64,000 nucleotides of DNA, from positions 369,000 through 432,999 of the forward strand of contig NZ_ML701735.1 of assembly GCF_008087345.1 (NCBI RefSeq). Direction: 5' to 3'. Below the pieces are notes generated by a model that saw only the letters and a list, made by a program, of their open reading frames with translations, did no database searches and was not told the DNA's origin. Numbering within the stretch: position 1 is the first letter of the stretch; each line of letters opens with the position of its first letter. The stretch comes from Nocardioides caldifontis. GTDB taxonomy: Bacteria > Actinomycetota > Actinomycetes > Propionibacteriales > Nocardioidaceae. Of this stretch, positions 23,914 to 31,874 are shown one piece after another. The position numbers were made by a program, and so were the translations under genes.

Positions 23914-24977
23914 GTGACAAGGTCCGACTCGCCTCTGTCGGTCTCGGGCGGTGGGCGCGGGTGCTCGCGCGCGGCGCGCAGAGAGGAGACAAGGTCGAGC
24001 TCTACAGCTGCTTCAGCCGCGATCCGGGGAAGCGGGCCGCGTTCCAGCAGGAGTTCGGGATCGAACGGTCCGCCGGGAGCTACGAGGAGCTGCTCGCCGA
24101 CCCGGCGGTCGAGGGCGTCATCATCACCACGCCCAACGACACCCACATGGACGTCATCACCCAGGCGCTCAGGGCGGGGAAGGCCGTCTACACCGACAAG
24201 CCGATCGCCCACAGCCTGGAGGACGCCAACCGCATCGCCGCGGTCGTGGCGGAGACCGGCGGCGTCTTCGCTGTCGGCCACAGCTCCCGGCGGCTGTCCG
24301 GGCACCGGGAGATGAAGCGGTGGATCGAGGACGGCCGGCTCGGGGAGGTCTCCCTGGCCGAGGCGAACTTCTCCAACGAGCGCGGGCTCGAGCTCACGCC
24401 TCAGACGTGGCGGTGGTACGCCGACAAGAGCCCCGGCGGTGCCTTCATCCAGCTCGGCGTCCACCACGCCGACACGCTCCAGTTCCTCCTGGGACCGGTC
24501 AAGAACGTGACCGCCCAGGCCAGGAAGCTCTACACCAAGTCCGAGGTCCCTGACGCGATCATGGCGATCCTCGAGTTCGAGAGCGGTGCGCTCGGTTACA
24601 TCGGCACCGGCTGGGCCTCCCCCGGCGTCTACACGATGAACCTGCTGGGCACGAAGGCCAACCTGATGTACGACCTGGACTTCACCCACTGGGACGAGTC
24701 CCACCTCGCCGACGACTGGTCGACCCTGAAGTCGCAGTTCTACGGCGAGTCGGTCCGTCAGCCCGTGGAGCTCCCGCGCACCGACATGTTCCGCGAGCAG
24801 CTCGAGGAGTTCGGTCTGGCAGCGCGCGGCGAAGCCACCGTCGAGGTCGGTGCGACCGAGGCGGTGCGCGCGCTCGCCGTCGTGCGGGCGGTCATCGAGT
24901 CCTCGGCCAGAGGCGGTCAGGCGGTCTCGCTCGACGAGGTCATCGACAGCGCTCAGGCCTCGCCCGCCCTGGCCTGA
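23910..24977 (+). CDS. Gfo/Idh/MocA-family oxidoreductase
   Basis: A 355-residue protein with an N-terminal Rossmann fold (ASVGLGRWARV), the family motif DKPIAHS in the EKP position (YTDKP, about residue 93) and the catalytic-type segment GVHHADTLQFLLG. ATG 23910 overlaps the creatininase stop as ATGA, behind GAAGGAG. Family members use NAD(P) to oxidise or reduce hydroxyls on sugars, inositols or similar polyols. With a LacI regulator in the island, a polyol or sugar-sulfonate substrate would fit. A strong stem-loop follows the gene. Confidence 0.85.
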   Translation: MSDKVRLASVGLGRWARVLARGAQRGDKVELYSCFSRDPGKRAAFQQEFGIERSAGSYEELLADPAVEGVIITTPNDTHMDVITQALRAGKAVYTDKPIAHSLEDANRIAAVVAETGGVFAVGHSSRRLSGHREMKRWIEDGRLGEVSLAEANFSNERGLELTPQTWRWYADKSPGGAFIQLGVHHADTLQFLLGPVKNVTAQARKLYTKSEVPDAIMAILEFESGALGYIGTGWASPGVYTMNLLGTKANLMYDLDFTHWDESHLADDWSTLKSQFYGESVRQPVELPRTDMFREQLEEFGLAARGEATVEVGATEAVRALAVVRAVIESSARGGQAVSLDEVIDSAQASPALA

Positions 24978-25002
24978 CCCGCACCCACGACGTGACCCAG
25001 TC

Positions 25003-25041
25003 GCGGGGAGGTCGTGCCAGCACCCGGCGCGACCTCCCCGC
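25003..25041 (+). terminator. stem-loop after the Gfo/Idh gene
   Basis: A perfect 12-bp stem (GCGGGGAGGTCG / CGACCTCCCCGC) with a 15-nt loop lies 25 bp after the Gfo/Idh stop and 18 bp before the cupin start. No U-tract follows, as is common in high-GC genomes; it may terminate or attenuate. Confidence 0.6.
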
Positions 25042-25059
25042 CCCACCTCGGAGGTACAC

Positions 25060-25425
25060 ATGCCGGTCGTCCGCTCCGGCGACCTGGCGTTCCGCCAGCT
25101 GTCCGGTCGGCTCTCCGCCGACCCCCTGCCGGCCGGTACAGGCGGTGACTACTCGGTGAGGGTGGTGCGGATCCCGCCGGGTCCGCGCACCCCGCACCTG
25201 CACCCGCACACCGACGAGGTCACCTTCGTCGTCTCCGGCTCCGGCACTGCGTGGGAGGCAGACACGCCGACCCCGGTCGGGCCCGGCGACCTCCTCGTCG
25301 TCCCTCGCGAAGTCCCGCACGCGACCGTCGCCACCGGGGACACCGAGCTGGTCCTGCTCTGCTTCTTCCCCCACCCCGACCTCGGAGCGAACATCGTCGA
25401 GCTCGAGGGTCCCCTCCGGCACTGA
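25060..25425 (+). CDS. small single-domain cupin protein
   Basis: A 121-residue protein with cupin motif 1 (PHLHPHTDEVTFVVSGSG; His, His, Glu) and motif 2 (GDLLVVPREVPHAT; His), giving the usual metal set. ATG 25060 follows GGAGG by 5 nt. Cupins this size act as isomerases, epimerases, dioxygenases or ligand sensors. It is separated from the Gfo/Idh gene by a stem-loop but points the same way and may be an attenuated end of that operon. No LacI box is seen before it. Specific function unknown. Confidence 0.75.
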   Translation: MPVVRSGDLAFRQLSGRLSADPLPAGTGGDYSVRVVRIPPGPRTPHLHPHTDEVTFVVSGSGTAWEADTPTPVGPGDLLVVPREVPHATVATGDTELVLLCFFPHPDLGANIVELEGPLRH

Positions 25426-25441
25426 GCCGGTTCGCCCTGCC

Positions 25442-25462
25442 GGCCGGCTGCGTCAGCCGGCC
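25442..25462. terminator. bidirectional stem-loop between cupin and FAH genes
   Basis: A perfect 9-bp stem, GGCCGGCTG / CAGCCGGCC, with a 3-nt loop lies between the convergent cupin and FAH-family genes and includes the FAH stop codon. It could serve both strands. Confidence 0.65.
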
Positions 25463-26259
25463 GCACCGACCATCGTGGTGGTGAGGCGGCCGAGCCCCTC
25501 GATCTCCACCGTCACCACGTCACCGGGCCGCAGGAACCGTGGGGGCGACATGGCCATCCCGACCCCGGGAGGGGTCCCGGTGGCGATGACGTCTCCGGGC
25601 TCGAGCGTGATCGTCTGGCTGATCGTGCTGACCAGCTCGGCGACGCCGAAGACCATCTGGCTCGTCGAGGAGTCCTGCACGACGTCGTCGTTGACCGTGC
25701 ACCGGACCTTGAGGTCGTCGGGCGCCCCCACCTCGTCGGCGGTCACGAGCACCGGGCCCATCGGCAGGAACGCGTCGATCGCCTTGCCCCTGGTCCACTG
25801 TCCGCCGCGCCGCTGCAGGTCCCGTGCGGAGAGGTCGTTGAGACAGGTGTAGCCGGCGACGTGGTCGAGCGCCTCCTCCACCGTCACCCTGCTCGCCACC
25901 CGCCCGACGACGACACCGAGCTCCGCCTCCCAGTCCACCTCCTCGGTCACCTCGGGGATGGCCACGCGAGCGCCGTCCCCGACCACCGAGTTCGCGAACT
26001 TGGCGAACAGCACCGGTTCCGTCGGGATCGGCTTGCCCGTCTCCAACGCATGGTCGCGGTAGTTGAGCCCGACGCAGATGATCTTGGCCGGCCGCGGCAC
26101 GGGGGCCAGCAGCTCCAGCTCCGCGACTGGCACCGGCTCCCGGTCCTCTGCCGGCGCGCCGGCGAGGTGAGCCACCAGGTCCTCACCCATCGGCACCACG
26201 TACGTGCCGTCGGCGCCCTCGAGCCGGCCGTAGCCCCCGACGAACGAGACGAGCCTCAT
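25453..26259 (-). CDS. fumarylacetoacetate hydrolase (FAH) family protein
   Basis: A 268-residue protein with the FAH metal motif in VDWEAELGVVVG (Glu...Glu), the Asp in LNDLSARDLQ and KAIDAFLPMGPVLV. ATG 26259 sits just after GGAGGTGG. The family includes acylpyruvate hydrolases, 2-hydroxyhepta-2,4-diene-1,7-dioate isomerases and oxaloacetate decarboxylases. It lies downstream of the ABC importer operon in the same direction, behind a stem-loop. A role on a 2-oxoacid intermediate, possibly a sulfopyruvate-like compound, is conceivable but is inference. Confidence 0.85.
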   Translation of the reverse strand: MRLVSFVGGYGRLEGADGTYVVPMGEDLVAHLAGAPAEDREPVPVAELELLAPVPRPAKIICVGLNYRDHALETGKPIPTEPVLFAKFANSVVGDGARVAIPEVTEEVDWEAELGVVVGRVASRVTVEEALDHVAGYTCLNDLSARDLQRRGGQWTRGKAIDAFLPMGPVLVTADEVGAPDDLKVRCTVNDDVVQDSSTSQMVFGVAELVSTISQTITLEPGDVIATGTPPGVGMAMSPPRFLRPGDVVTVEIEGLGRLTTTMVGAAG

Positions 26260-26280
26260 TCCACCTCCACGTGCGTACAT

Positions 26281-26320
26281 GAGGAACCCGGCGGCGAGCG
26301 GTGCTCGACGCCGGGTCCTC
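26281..26320 (-). terminator. stem-loop after the ABC receptor gene
   Basis: Nested complementarity: ACCCGGCG / CGCCGGGT flanked by GAGG / CCTC, with an inner GAGC / GCTC hairpin. It lies 7 bp beyond the receptor stop and 22 bp before the FAH-family start. It may end the importer operon or reduce read-through to the FAH gene. Confidence 0.6.
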
Positions 26321-26326
26321 TCCTGA

Positions 26327-27358
26327 TCAGATGTCGCCCGGCTCCACCGGCAGGCCGAGCTCCTCCTGCGCCTCGGTGAGGCAGGAGAAGTCGACGTGGT
26401 CACGCCAGTCGAAGTCCTCGGGAACGTTGCCGTTCTCGATCATGTCCTGGTTCCACTCGTCGAAGGCCTCTTCGGTCGCACCGCCCTCGAGCGCGAGCTG
26501 GGTCTCCATCTCCTGCTCCCACTCAGCGATCTCGTCCTTGCTGGGCTCGAGCCCCGCCTCCTTCACCATCTCGACGATCTCGTCGCGGTTGTCGGTGAAC
26601 GTCTCACCCTCGGAGGCGTACTGGAAGGCCTGGATCCGGCCCTTGACGTAGGCACACACCTCTTCCCGGTGGTCCTCCAGCGTCTCGGCGCGCACCACCC
26701 ACACTTCCTGGGGCACCTCGCGGAACTCCTTGTGGATCATGGTCCCGCCGGCCTCGGTGAGCGGGGTCAGGTGCCGCGGCTGCAGCTGCGCCACGTCGAT
26801 CTGGCCGGCGAGCATCGCCTGCAGCCGCTCGTCGGAGCCGCCCTTGACCGAGACGAATTCGAGGTCGTCGGGGTCGACCCCCATCTCCTCCAGGATGCTC
26901 CTGGCGACGGTGATGTTGCGGTCACCGACGGGCCCACCGCTGATCTTCAGCCCCTCGAGGTTGTCGGGGTCGACTCCCTCACGGACGCCCAACCACCAGG
27001 CCTCGGTGTCCTTCGCGACCCCGATGATCTTCAGCGGCACGCTGCCCTCGGCCAGTGCCGCCCAGATGACGTCGCTCTCGCCCTGGGCGACCCACACGTC
27101 GCCGCCGATGAGCCCCGCCATGTACTCCTCGGACGCCGTGACCTCGGCGGGCTCGGTGAACCCGAGCTCCGGCCAGAACATCTCGTCCGCGACCCGCCAG
27201 GTCATCTGGTTCATGAAGTCGTCGTTGTCGTACGACATCCGCACCTGCGTGAACTTGTCCCCGTCGCCACCGGAGCCACCACCGTCATCGCCTCCGCAGC
27301 CTGCGAGCACGGAGCTGATGAGGCCGACTCCTGCGACGGCCGCCATGCACTTCCTCAC
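26327..27358 (-). CDS. lipoprotein substrate-binding protein of a sulfonate-type ABC importer
   Basis: A 343-residue receptor. The signal peptide ends in the lipobox LAGC (about residue 20), followed by a Gly/Asp-rich linker and a type-2 binding fold of the SsuA/NMT1 kind. GTG 27358 follows GGAGG by 5 nt; a TTG at 27370 is less likely. The mature protein is strongly acidic, with many Glu and Asp. It lies 103 bp downstream of the two permease genes and completes a nitrate/sulfonate/taurine-type importer. The ligand is probably a small organic anion; a C3 sulfonate is inferred from the neighbours. Confidence 0.85.
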   Translation of the reverse strand: MRKCMAAVAGVGLISSVLAGCGGDDGGGSGGDGDKFTQVRMSYDNDDFMNQMTWRVADEMFWPELGFTEPAEVTASEEYMAGLIGGDVWVAQGESDVIWAALAEGSVPLKIIGVAKDTEAWWLGVREGVDPDNLEGLKISGGPVGDRNITVARSILEEMGVDPDDLEFVSVKGGSDERLQAMLAGQIDVAQLQPRHLTPLTEAGGTMIHKEFREVPQEVWVVRAETLEDHREEVCAYVKGRIQAFQYASEGETFTDNRDEIVEMVKEAGLEPSKDEIAEWEQEMETQLALEGGATEEAFDEWNQDMIENGNVPEDFDWRDHVDFSCLTEAQEELGLPVEPGDI

Positions 27359-27461
27359 ACCAACCTCCAAGCCGGCTTTCGCCGAAACCCTCGAGAACCC
27401 GACCCGTGCCGAGTCCGTCCTAGCCCGAGATCGCCCGCACCATCCCGAGCAGCGCGCGCCG

Positions 27462-28322
27462 TCAGTCGCTCGACCGACGCCCCTCCATCACCTTCCTCTC
27501 GAGCAGCTGCGTGGCACTCACCATCGCCACGCAGAAGAGCACGAAGACGAGCAACATCGCGTAGGTCTGGGCGCTGTTGAACGTCTTCGCGGCCTGCGTG
27601 ATGATGAAGCCGATGCCGTTGTCGGCGGTGAACAGCTCACCGATGAACAGCCCGAGCAACCCGCGCGACACACCCATCCGGACGCCGGTGGCGATGAACG
27701 GGACGGTGGACGGCATGACCACCTTGGCGAAGCACTGGCCCCGACTGGCGCCGAACGACCGGGCCGCCACGAGGAGGCTGTTGTCGACGGTCTTGACGCC
27801 CTCCATGATGACGACCAGCGTCGCCGGCACGGCCGAGAGGACGATGATCCAGATCCGGGCGGAGTCGTTGATGCCGACCCACAGGATGATGATCGGCATC
27901 AGGACGATGCGCGGCATCGTGTAGAGCGCCCAGACGTAGGTGCTCAGCGCCTTGTCGAGCACCTTGATGCCTCCGATCGCCAACCCTGCCGGGATGGCGA
28001 CGGCCAGCGAGAGGGCCATGCCGACGATGTAGATGAGCAGGCTGATCCCGAGGTTGCTCCAGAGGATCCCCTCCTCGCTCATCTCGACGAGCTCGGCGAA
28101 GACGTCGGTCACCGACGGCATGAAGAGCGTGGGGACGTCGCCGTACCTCGCGATGAGCTCCCAGGCGAGGAAGAAGCAGGCGAGGTTGACGACCGAGAAC
28201 AGGATCCGCTGGCGTCGGCTGAAGACCCGGCGCCCCCGGCGTCGCGGCATCTTCTGCCGCCGGAACACACCGGGGACCAGGGTGCGCGGCGACGGGGAAG
28301 CGGGCCTGAGGGTCGTGGTCAT
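27462..28322 (-). CDS. ABC transporter permease (SsuC/TauC type), subunit 2
   Basis: A 286-residue inner-membrane permease with about six hydrophobic segments and the EAA-like loop AARSFGASRGQCFAKVVMPSTVPF that docks the ATPase. A basic N-terminus (RRQKMPRRRGRRVFSRRQR) precedes the first helix. ATG 28322 overlaps the stop of the first permease (TGATG). The presence of two different permeases with one ATPase indicates a heterodimeric channel, less usual in the sulfonate/taurine family, where one permease generally forms a homodimer. Confidence 0.85.
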   Translation of the reverse strand: MTTTLRPASPSPRTLVPGVFRRQKMPRRRGRRVFSRRQRILFSVVNLACFFLAWELIARYGDVPTLFMPSVTDVFAELVEMSEEGILWSNLGISLLIYIVGMALSLAVAIPAGLAIGGIKVLDKALSTYVWALYTMPRIVLMPIIILWVGINDSARIWIIVLSAVPATLVVIMEGVKTVDNSLLVAARSFGASRGQCFAKVVMPSTVPFIATGVRMGVSRGLLGLFIGELFTADNGIGFIITQAAKTFNSAQTYAMLLVFVLFCVAMVSATQLLERKVMEGRRSSD

Positions 28323-29188
28323 CAGAGCACCACCTCCTCGCGCCACCGGCTCGCCCACACCTCGAGGCGACGCGAGCCCGAGACGAGGAGCAGTGCGATG
28401 GCGATCAGCAGGAAGACGAAGGCGAACATCCTCGCGGTGTCGTACACCCGCGAGGACTGCATCACTTCACCACCGATGCCCGCAGCGCCCACGAGCAGCT
28501 CGACCGACAGCAGACCGACGAACCCTCGGGAGATCGCGTTGCGGACACCGCTGGCGATGAAGGGCATCGCGCACGGGACGATCACCTTGTAGAACAGCGC
28601 CAGCCGACGGGCACCGAACGCCCGGGCGGCCCGGACCAAGGACTGGTCGACGGTCTGCACCCCGTCCTTGCAGCTCAGGCACAGCGGCACCGATGCCGAG
28701 AGGAAGACCATCCAGATGCTCGTCGCCGTGCCGAAGCCCGAGAAGAGGATGAGCAGCGGCGCGAACGCGATGTTCGGCAGTGCGAAGAACCCCCACAGGT
28801 ACGGCGAGGTGACCAGGTCCGCGATCGGCGACAAACCGATCGCCAGGCCGATCGGGATGGCGATCATCGAGATGGCCATGCCCACGGCCAACGGGAACGC
28901 GCTCGCCTTCATCGCCTCCCAGGCCTGGCCGTCGAGCACGGCGTCCCAGAACGCCTGGACGACCTGGGCCGGGCTCGGCAGCACGATCGGGTTGGGGTCG
29001 GTGATCAGCACCGCCGCCTGCCACACGCCGACGAAGACCAGCAGGCTGACGAACCCGGGCAGGTGCGAGAGCAGCCGCTTGCGCCAGGGGTGGTCCACCT
29101 GGCGCGCGGGGCCGAGGTGCGCGGGAGCCCCGCTCGAGGGCGCGTCCGGGGAGCCGGGGGCGGAGGCGAGACCGGCACTGATCGGCAT
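28322..29188 (-). CDS. ABC transporter permease (SsuC/TauC type), subunit 1
   Basis: A 288-residue permease with about six hydrophobic segments and the docking loop AARAFGARRLALFYKVIVPCAMPF. ATG 29188 is preceded by GAGGTGG. It is 7 bp downstream of the ATPase gene and overlaps the second permease. The order ATPase-permease-permease-receptor behind a LacI box makes this the main uptake system of the island. Confidence 0.85.
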   Translation of the reverse strand: MPISAGLASAPGSPDAPSSGAPAHLGPARQVDHPWRKRLLSHLPGFVSLLVFVGVWQAAVLITDPNPIVLPSPAQVVQAFWDAVLDGQAWEAMKASAFPLAVGMAISMIAIPIGLAIGLSPIADLVTSPYLWGFFALPNIAFAPLLILFSGFGTATSIWMVFLSASVPLCLSCKDGVQTVDQSLVRAARAFGARRLALFYKVIVPCAMPFIASGVRNAISRGFVGLLSVELLVGAAGIGGEVMQSSRVYDTARMFAFVFLLIAIALLLVSGSRRLEVWASRWREEVVL

Positions 29189-29195
29189 GGCCACC

Positions 29196-30056
29196 TCAAC
29201 CCTCCTGCAGGGCCGGCTCGACGGTCGCACCGGCGGCTCTGGCCACGCCGCGGGCAGGGTCGTCGGCCAGCAGGTCCCAGATGTGGTCCCGCAGCGCCTG
29301 GAACTCGGGAAGCTTGCGGCTCTCCCTGCCCCTCGGCCGGGGGATGTCCACCGTCAGCAGCTCCCGGATGCGTCCGGGGCGGTTGGTCACCACGGCGATC
29401 TTGTCCGCCAGCGTGATCGCCTCGTCGACGCTGTGGGTGATGAAGATGATGGCCTGACCGGTCTCGGCCACGATGCGGGCCAGCTCGTCCTGCATGACCT
29501 CACGCGTCATGGCGTCGATGGCCGCGAACGGCTCGTCCATGAGCAGCAGCCGCGGCTCCGTCACGAGCGCGCGGGCCAGGCCGACGCGCTGGCGCATGCC
29601 TCCGGAGAGCTCACGGGGGTAGGCCTTCTCGAAACCCTCGAGCCCCACGAGCTTGATGTAGTGGCCGACGCGCTCCTTGGTCGAGGCGTCGACCCGCCCT
29701 TGCAGCTCCAGCCCGAACCTGACGTTCTGCTCGGTCGTCCGCCACGGCATCAGGGCGTAGTCCTGGAAGACCACGGCCCGATCGGTCTCGGGGCCCGTGA
29801 CCTCTTTGCCCATCACCTTCACCGTGCCGGCTGAGGGGAAGGTCAGGCCGGCCACCACGTTGAGGAAGGTGCTCTTGCCGCACCCGCTGGGGCCGACGAC
29901 CGCGAGGAACTCGCCCTGCTGCAGGTCGATCGTGAAGCCGCTGAGCGCGATGAGCGTGTCCTTCTCGCGCAGCCGGTCATAGGTCACCGAGACGTCGTGA
30001 GCCTCGACGGCCAGCACGCGACCCCCCGGCTCTGCGCTTTCACGGACCTTCACCAT
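29196..30056 (-). CDS. ABC transporter ATP-binding protein (SsuB/TauB type)
   Basis: A 286-residue ATPase with Walker A GPSGCGKST, Q-loop VVFQDYALMPW, signature LSGGMRQR, Walker B LLLMDEPFAAID and the switch His in ITHSVDEA. ATG 30056 follows AAGGA by 8 nt. First gene of the importer operon; a LacI box lies 33 bp upstream. It energises import of a sulfonate-like substrate through the two permeases encoded next. Confidence 0.9.
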   Translation of the reverse strand: MVKVRESAEPGGRVLAVEAHDVSVTYDRLREKDTLIALSGFTIDLQQGEFLAVVGPSGCGKSTFLNVVAGLTFPSAGTVKVMGKEVTGPETDRAVVFQDYALMPWRTTEQNVRFGLELQGRVDASTKERVGHYIKLVGLEGFEKAYPRELSGGMRQRVGLARALVTEPRLLLMDEPFAAIDAMTREVMQDELARIVAETGQAIIFITHSVDEAITLADKIAVVTNRPGRIRELLTVDIPRPRGRESRKLPEFQALRDHIWDLLADDPARGVARAAGATVEPALQEG

Positions 30057-30089
30057 GGGTCTGTCCTTCGGTCGTGTGAGCCAACTCAC

Positions 30090-30103
30090 TACAAACGTTT
30101 GCT
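30090..30103. promoter_or_regulatory. LacI-type operator 10
   Basis: TACAAACGTTTGCT lies 33 bp before the ABC ATPase start. The core ACAAACGTTTG is near-perfect. It places the importer in the same regulon as the catabolic operons. Confidence 0.75.
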
Positions 30104-30239
30104 TATACCAGTGCCTCGACGGGGCAATGTCAAGGGTCCGTTCGGCCTGTCGCCGCCTTGTTATCCCTGCGCGCCAGTGCCCTGGGGGGATCACGACGCG
30201 GACGTGGCGCCCAGCCGAGGCGTGGAACGCGGCCGCGCC

Positions 30240-30271
30240 GGCGGCGGGACCCGCCCGGGGTCCCAGCCGCC
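30240..30271 (-). terminator. stem-loop after suyB
   Basis: GGCGGC-GGGACCC pairs with GGGTCCC-(A)-GCCGCC: a 13-bp stem with one bulged A and a 5-nt loop, 43 bp past the suyB stop. It separates suyAB from the LacI-controlled importer operon. No U-tract is visible. Confidence 0.65.
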
Positions 30272-30314
30272 GTCGTCGAGCCGGTTCATGTCGGAGCGCA
30301 CCTGTCCGGCGTGA

Positions 30315-31475
30315 TCAGGCGCTGCGGTAGAGCTTCGTGAGCGTGAACTCCCGGTGTCCCAGCAGCTCGGCCGCGGTCAGTCGGCCGTTGATCGTGCGCT
30401 CGACGATGTCGATGAGGATCTCGCCCTGCTCCTCGACCGAGCGACCCTCCGTCAACAGCCCGGAGCAGTCGACGTCGATGTGGTCGCGCATCGACGCCAC
30501 GGTCTTCGGGTTCGCGGAGATCTTCACGACCGGTTGCACGGGGTTCCCGATGGGGTTGCCCTGGCCGGTCGGGAAGAGGTTCACCACCCCTCCTCCGGCG
30601 GCCATCAGCGTCACGCACTCGGCCGCAGCCGACGAGGTGTCCATGAAGTGGAGCCCGGGGACCGTCGGGGCCTCCGCCGGGGCGAGCGCTCCCACGATCG
30701 GCTTGGTGCCGGTCTTGACGATGTTGCCCAGCGCCTTCTCCTCGATCGTCGACAGGCCGCCGGCGATGTTCCCCTGGGTCGGCTGGGAGCCGAGGAGGTT
30801 GGCGCCGCTGCTCTCGATCATGTCGATGTAGTCGTCGTAGAAGCCCTGGAACCGCGCCCGGACCTCATCGCTGACGCACCGCTCGGCGATGAGGTGCTCA
30901 CCGCCGGTGAGCTCGCTGGTCTCGCCGAAGATCATCGTGCCGCCGGCGTCCACCCAGCGGTCGCTGAGGTAGGCGGTGATGCGACAGGACCCCAGCCCCG
31001 TGGTGGTGTCGGACTCACCGTCCTTGGTGGTGAGGATGATCTCGGAGCGCTCGACGGGCTCGCGGGTCAGCTCGCTCGCGTCCTGGAGGAACTGCTTGGC
31101 CACCCGGGAGGCGCGCTCCACGATGGACAGGTCACCGAACCCCTCCAGCCACATGCCCTCGACCGGCTTGCCCGTCTTGGCGATCCCCTCCACCACGCGG
31201 GCGGTCCAGTTCGGCTCCACGCCGATCACGACCACCGCCGCGATGTTCGGGTTCGATCCGATGCCGATGAGCGTCCGGAAGGTCAGCTCCAGGTCGTCGC
31301 CGAACTGGAGCCGGCCGAACGCGTGCGGGAGGGCGAGCGTCCCCGGGATCAGCGAGGCGACCCCTTCGGCAGCGGCGTTCGAGAGGTCGTCGACCGGGAG
31401 GATCGCGACGTGGTTGCGGGTCCCGACGGCCCCGTTGGACCTCCGGTAGCCGGTCAGGCGACGCTGTTCTGCCAC
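30315..31475 (-). CDS. suyB: (R)-sulfolactate sulfo-lyase, large subunit
   Basis: A 386-residue protein of the altronate dehydratase/UxaA superfamily. The motifs match my memory of SuyB rather than sugar-acid dehydratases: LPVDDLSN (27-33), HAFGRLQFGDDLEL (51-64), GESDTTTGL (153-161), FGETSELTGGEH (183-194), SQPTQGNIAGGLSTIEEKA (230-248), FMDTSSAAAE (277-286) and FPTGQGN (301-307). With SuyA it cleaves (R)-3-sulfolactate to pyruvate and bisulfite, probably using Fe(II) in the cytosol. GTG 31475 follows GAGGAG and overlaps suyA by 22 bp, so the pair is translationally coupled. UxaA and GarD dehydratases are the alternatives, but those are usually single chains or bear other motifs. Confidence 0.8.
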   Translation of the reverse strand: MAEQRRLTGYRRSNGAVGTRNHVAILPVDDLSNAAAEGVASLIPGTLALPHAFGRLQFGDDLELTFRTLIGIGSNPNIAAVVVIGVEPNWTARVVEGIAKTGKPVEGMWLEGFGDLSIVERASRVAKQFLQDASELTREPVERSEIILTTKDGESDTTTGLGSCRITAYLSDRWVDAGGTMIFGETSELTGGEHLIAERCVSDEVRARFQGFYDDYIDMIESSGANLLGSQPTQGNIAGGLSTIEEKALGNIVKTGTKPIVGALAPAEAPTVPGLHFMDTSSAAAECVTLMAAGGGVVNLFPTGQGNPIGNPVQPVVKISANPKTVASMRDHIDVDCSGLLTEGRSVEEQGEILIDIVERTINGRLTAAELLGHREFTLTKLYRSA

Positions 31476-31753
31476 CGGGCACTCCTCACGTTGTGGACAT
31501 GGACGTAGTCGCCCTTCTTGATGTCGGCGCTCGCGATGGCCGTGCGGACGCCGTACTCGATGACGTCCTCCCCTGCGGTGATGTCCCGCAGCGCGACCTT
31601 GTGGCCCAGGGGGATCTCCGCGTTGACGTCGACCGTCACGGAGTCGGCGCCGTCCAGGTAACCCACTTCCGCAGGCCCCCGGCTGACGTCCCTGACCGCG
31701 ACCGCGACGTAGTCGCCGGCCTTGTGGGTCAGGAAGCTCGGCACGTCCGTCAT
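31454..31753 (-). CDS. suyA: (R)-sulfolactate sulfo-lyase, small SAF-domain subunit
   Basis: A 99-residue SAF-domain protein that matches the N-terminal part of altronate dehydratases and the SuyA subunit. It begins SFLTHKAGDYVAVAVRDV and carries IPLGHKVALRDI, EYGVRTAIASADI and the C-terminal VHVHNVRSARW. ATG 31753 is adjacent to a GGAGG-rich sequence. It forms the sulfo-lyase with suyB. Its promoter contains an inverted repeat of GntR type rather than a LacI box. The UxaA small domain would look similar, so the assignment leans on suyB. Confidence 0.75.
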   Translation of the reverse strand: MTDVPSFLTHKAGDYVAVAVRDVSRGPAEVGYLDGADSVTVDVNAEIPLGHKVALRDITAGEDVIEYGVRTAIASADIKKGDYVHVHNVRSARWQNSVA

Positions 31754-31768
31754 GCCGCCCTCCTTTCT

Positions 31769-31784
31769 GGTCAGTGGTCTGACC
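31769..31784. promoter_or_regulatory. inverted repeat in the suyA promoter, candidate GntR operator
   Basis: GGTCAGTGGTCTGACC: perfect 6-bp arms GGTCAG / CTGACC with a 4-nt spacer, 16 bp before the suyA start. It contains GGTCTGACC (31776-31784), a core typical of FCD-type GntR sites, with a one-mismatch copy beside the gntR gene at 37366-37374. Confidence 0.6.
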
Positions 31785-31874
31785 TCGCTGCTGGAACCCT
31801 AGGGGCGTCCTCGAAGTGTTGTCAACGCCACACCGCCGGAGCATGACGGCTCGTGGCGGGCCCGCGACCTCGGC

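Noticed and set aside
26730..28592. Plus-strand open frame of about 620 codons
   Set aside because: Antisense to the ABC receptor and permease genes, low-complexity Asp/His/Arg content.
30315..31753. suyAB as altronate or galactarate dehydratase
   Set aside because: The superfamily is shared, but the separate small subunit, LPVDDLSN and GESDTTTGL motifs and sulfonate neighbours favour SuyAB. Not fully excluded.
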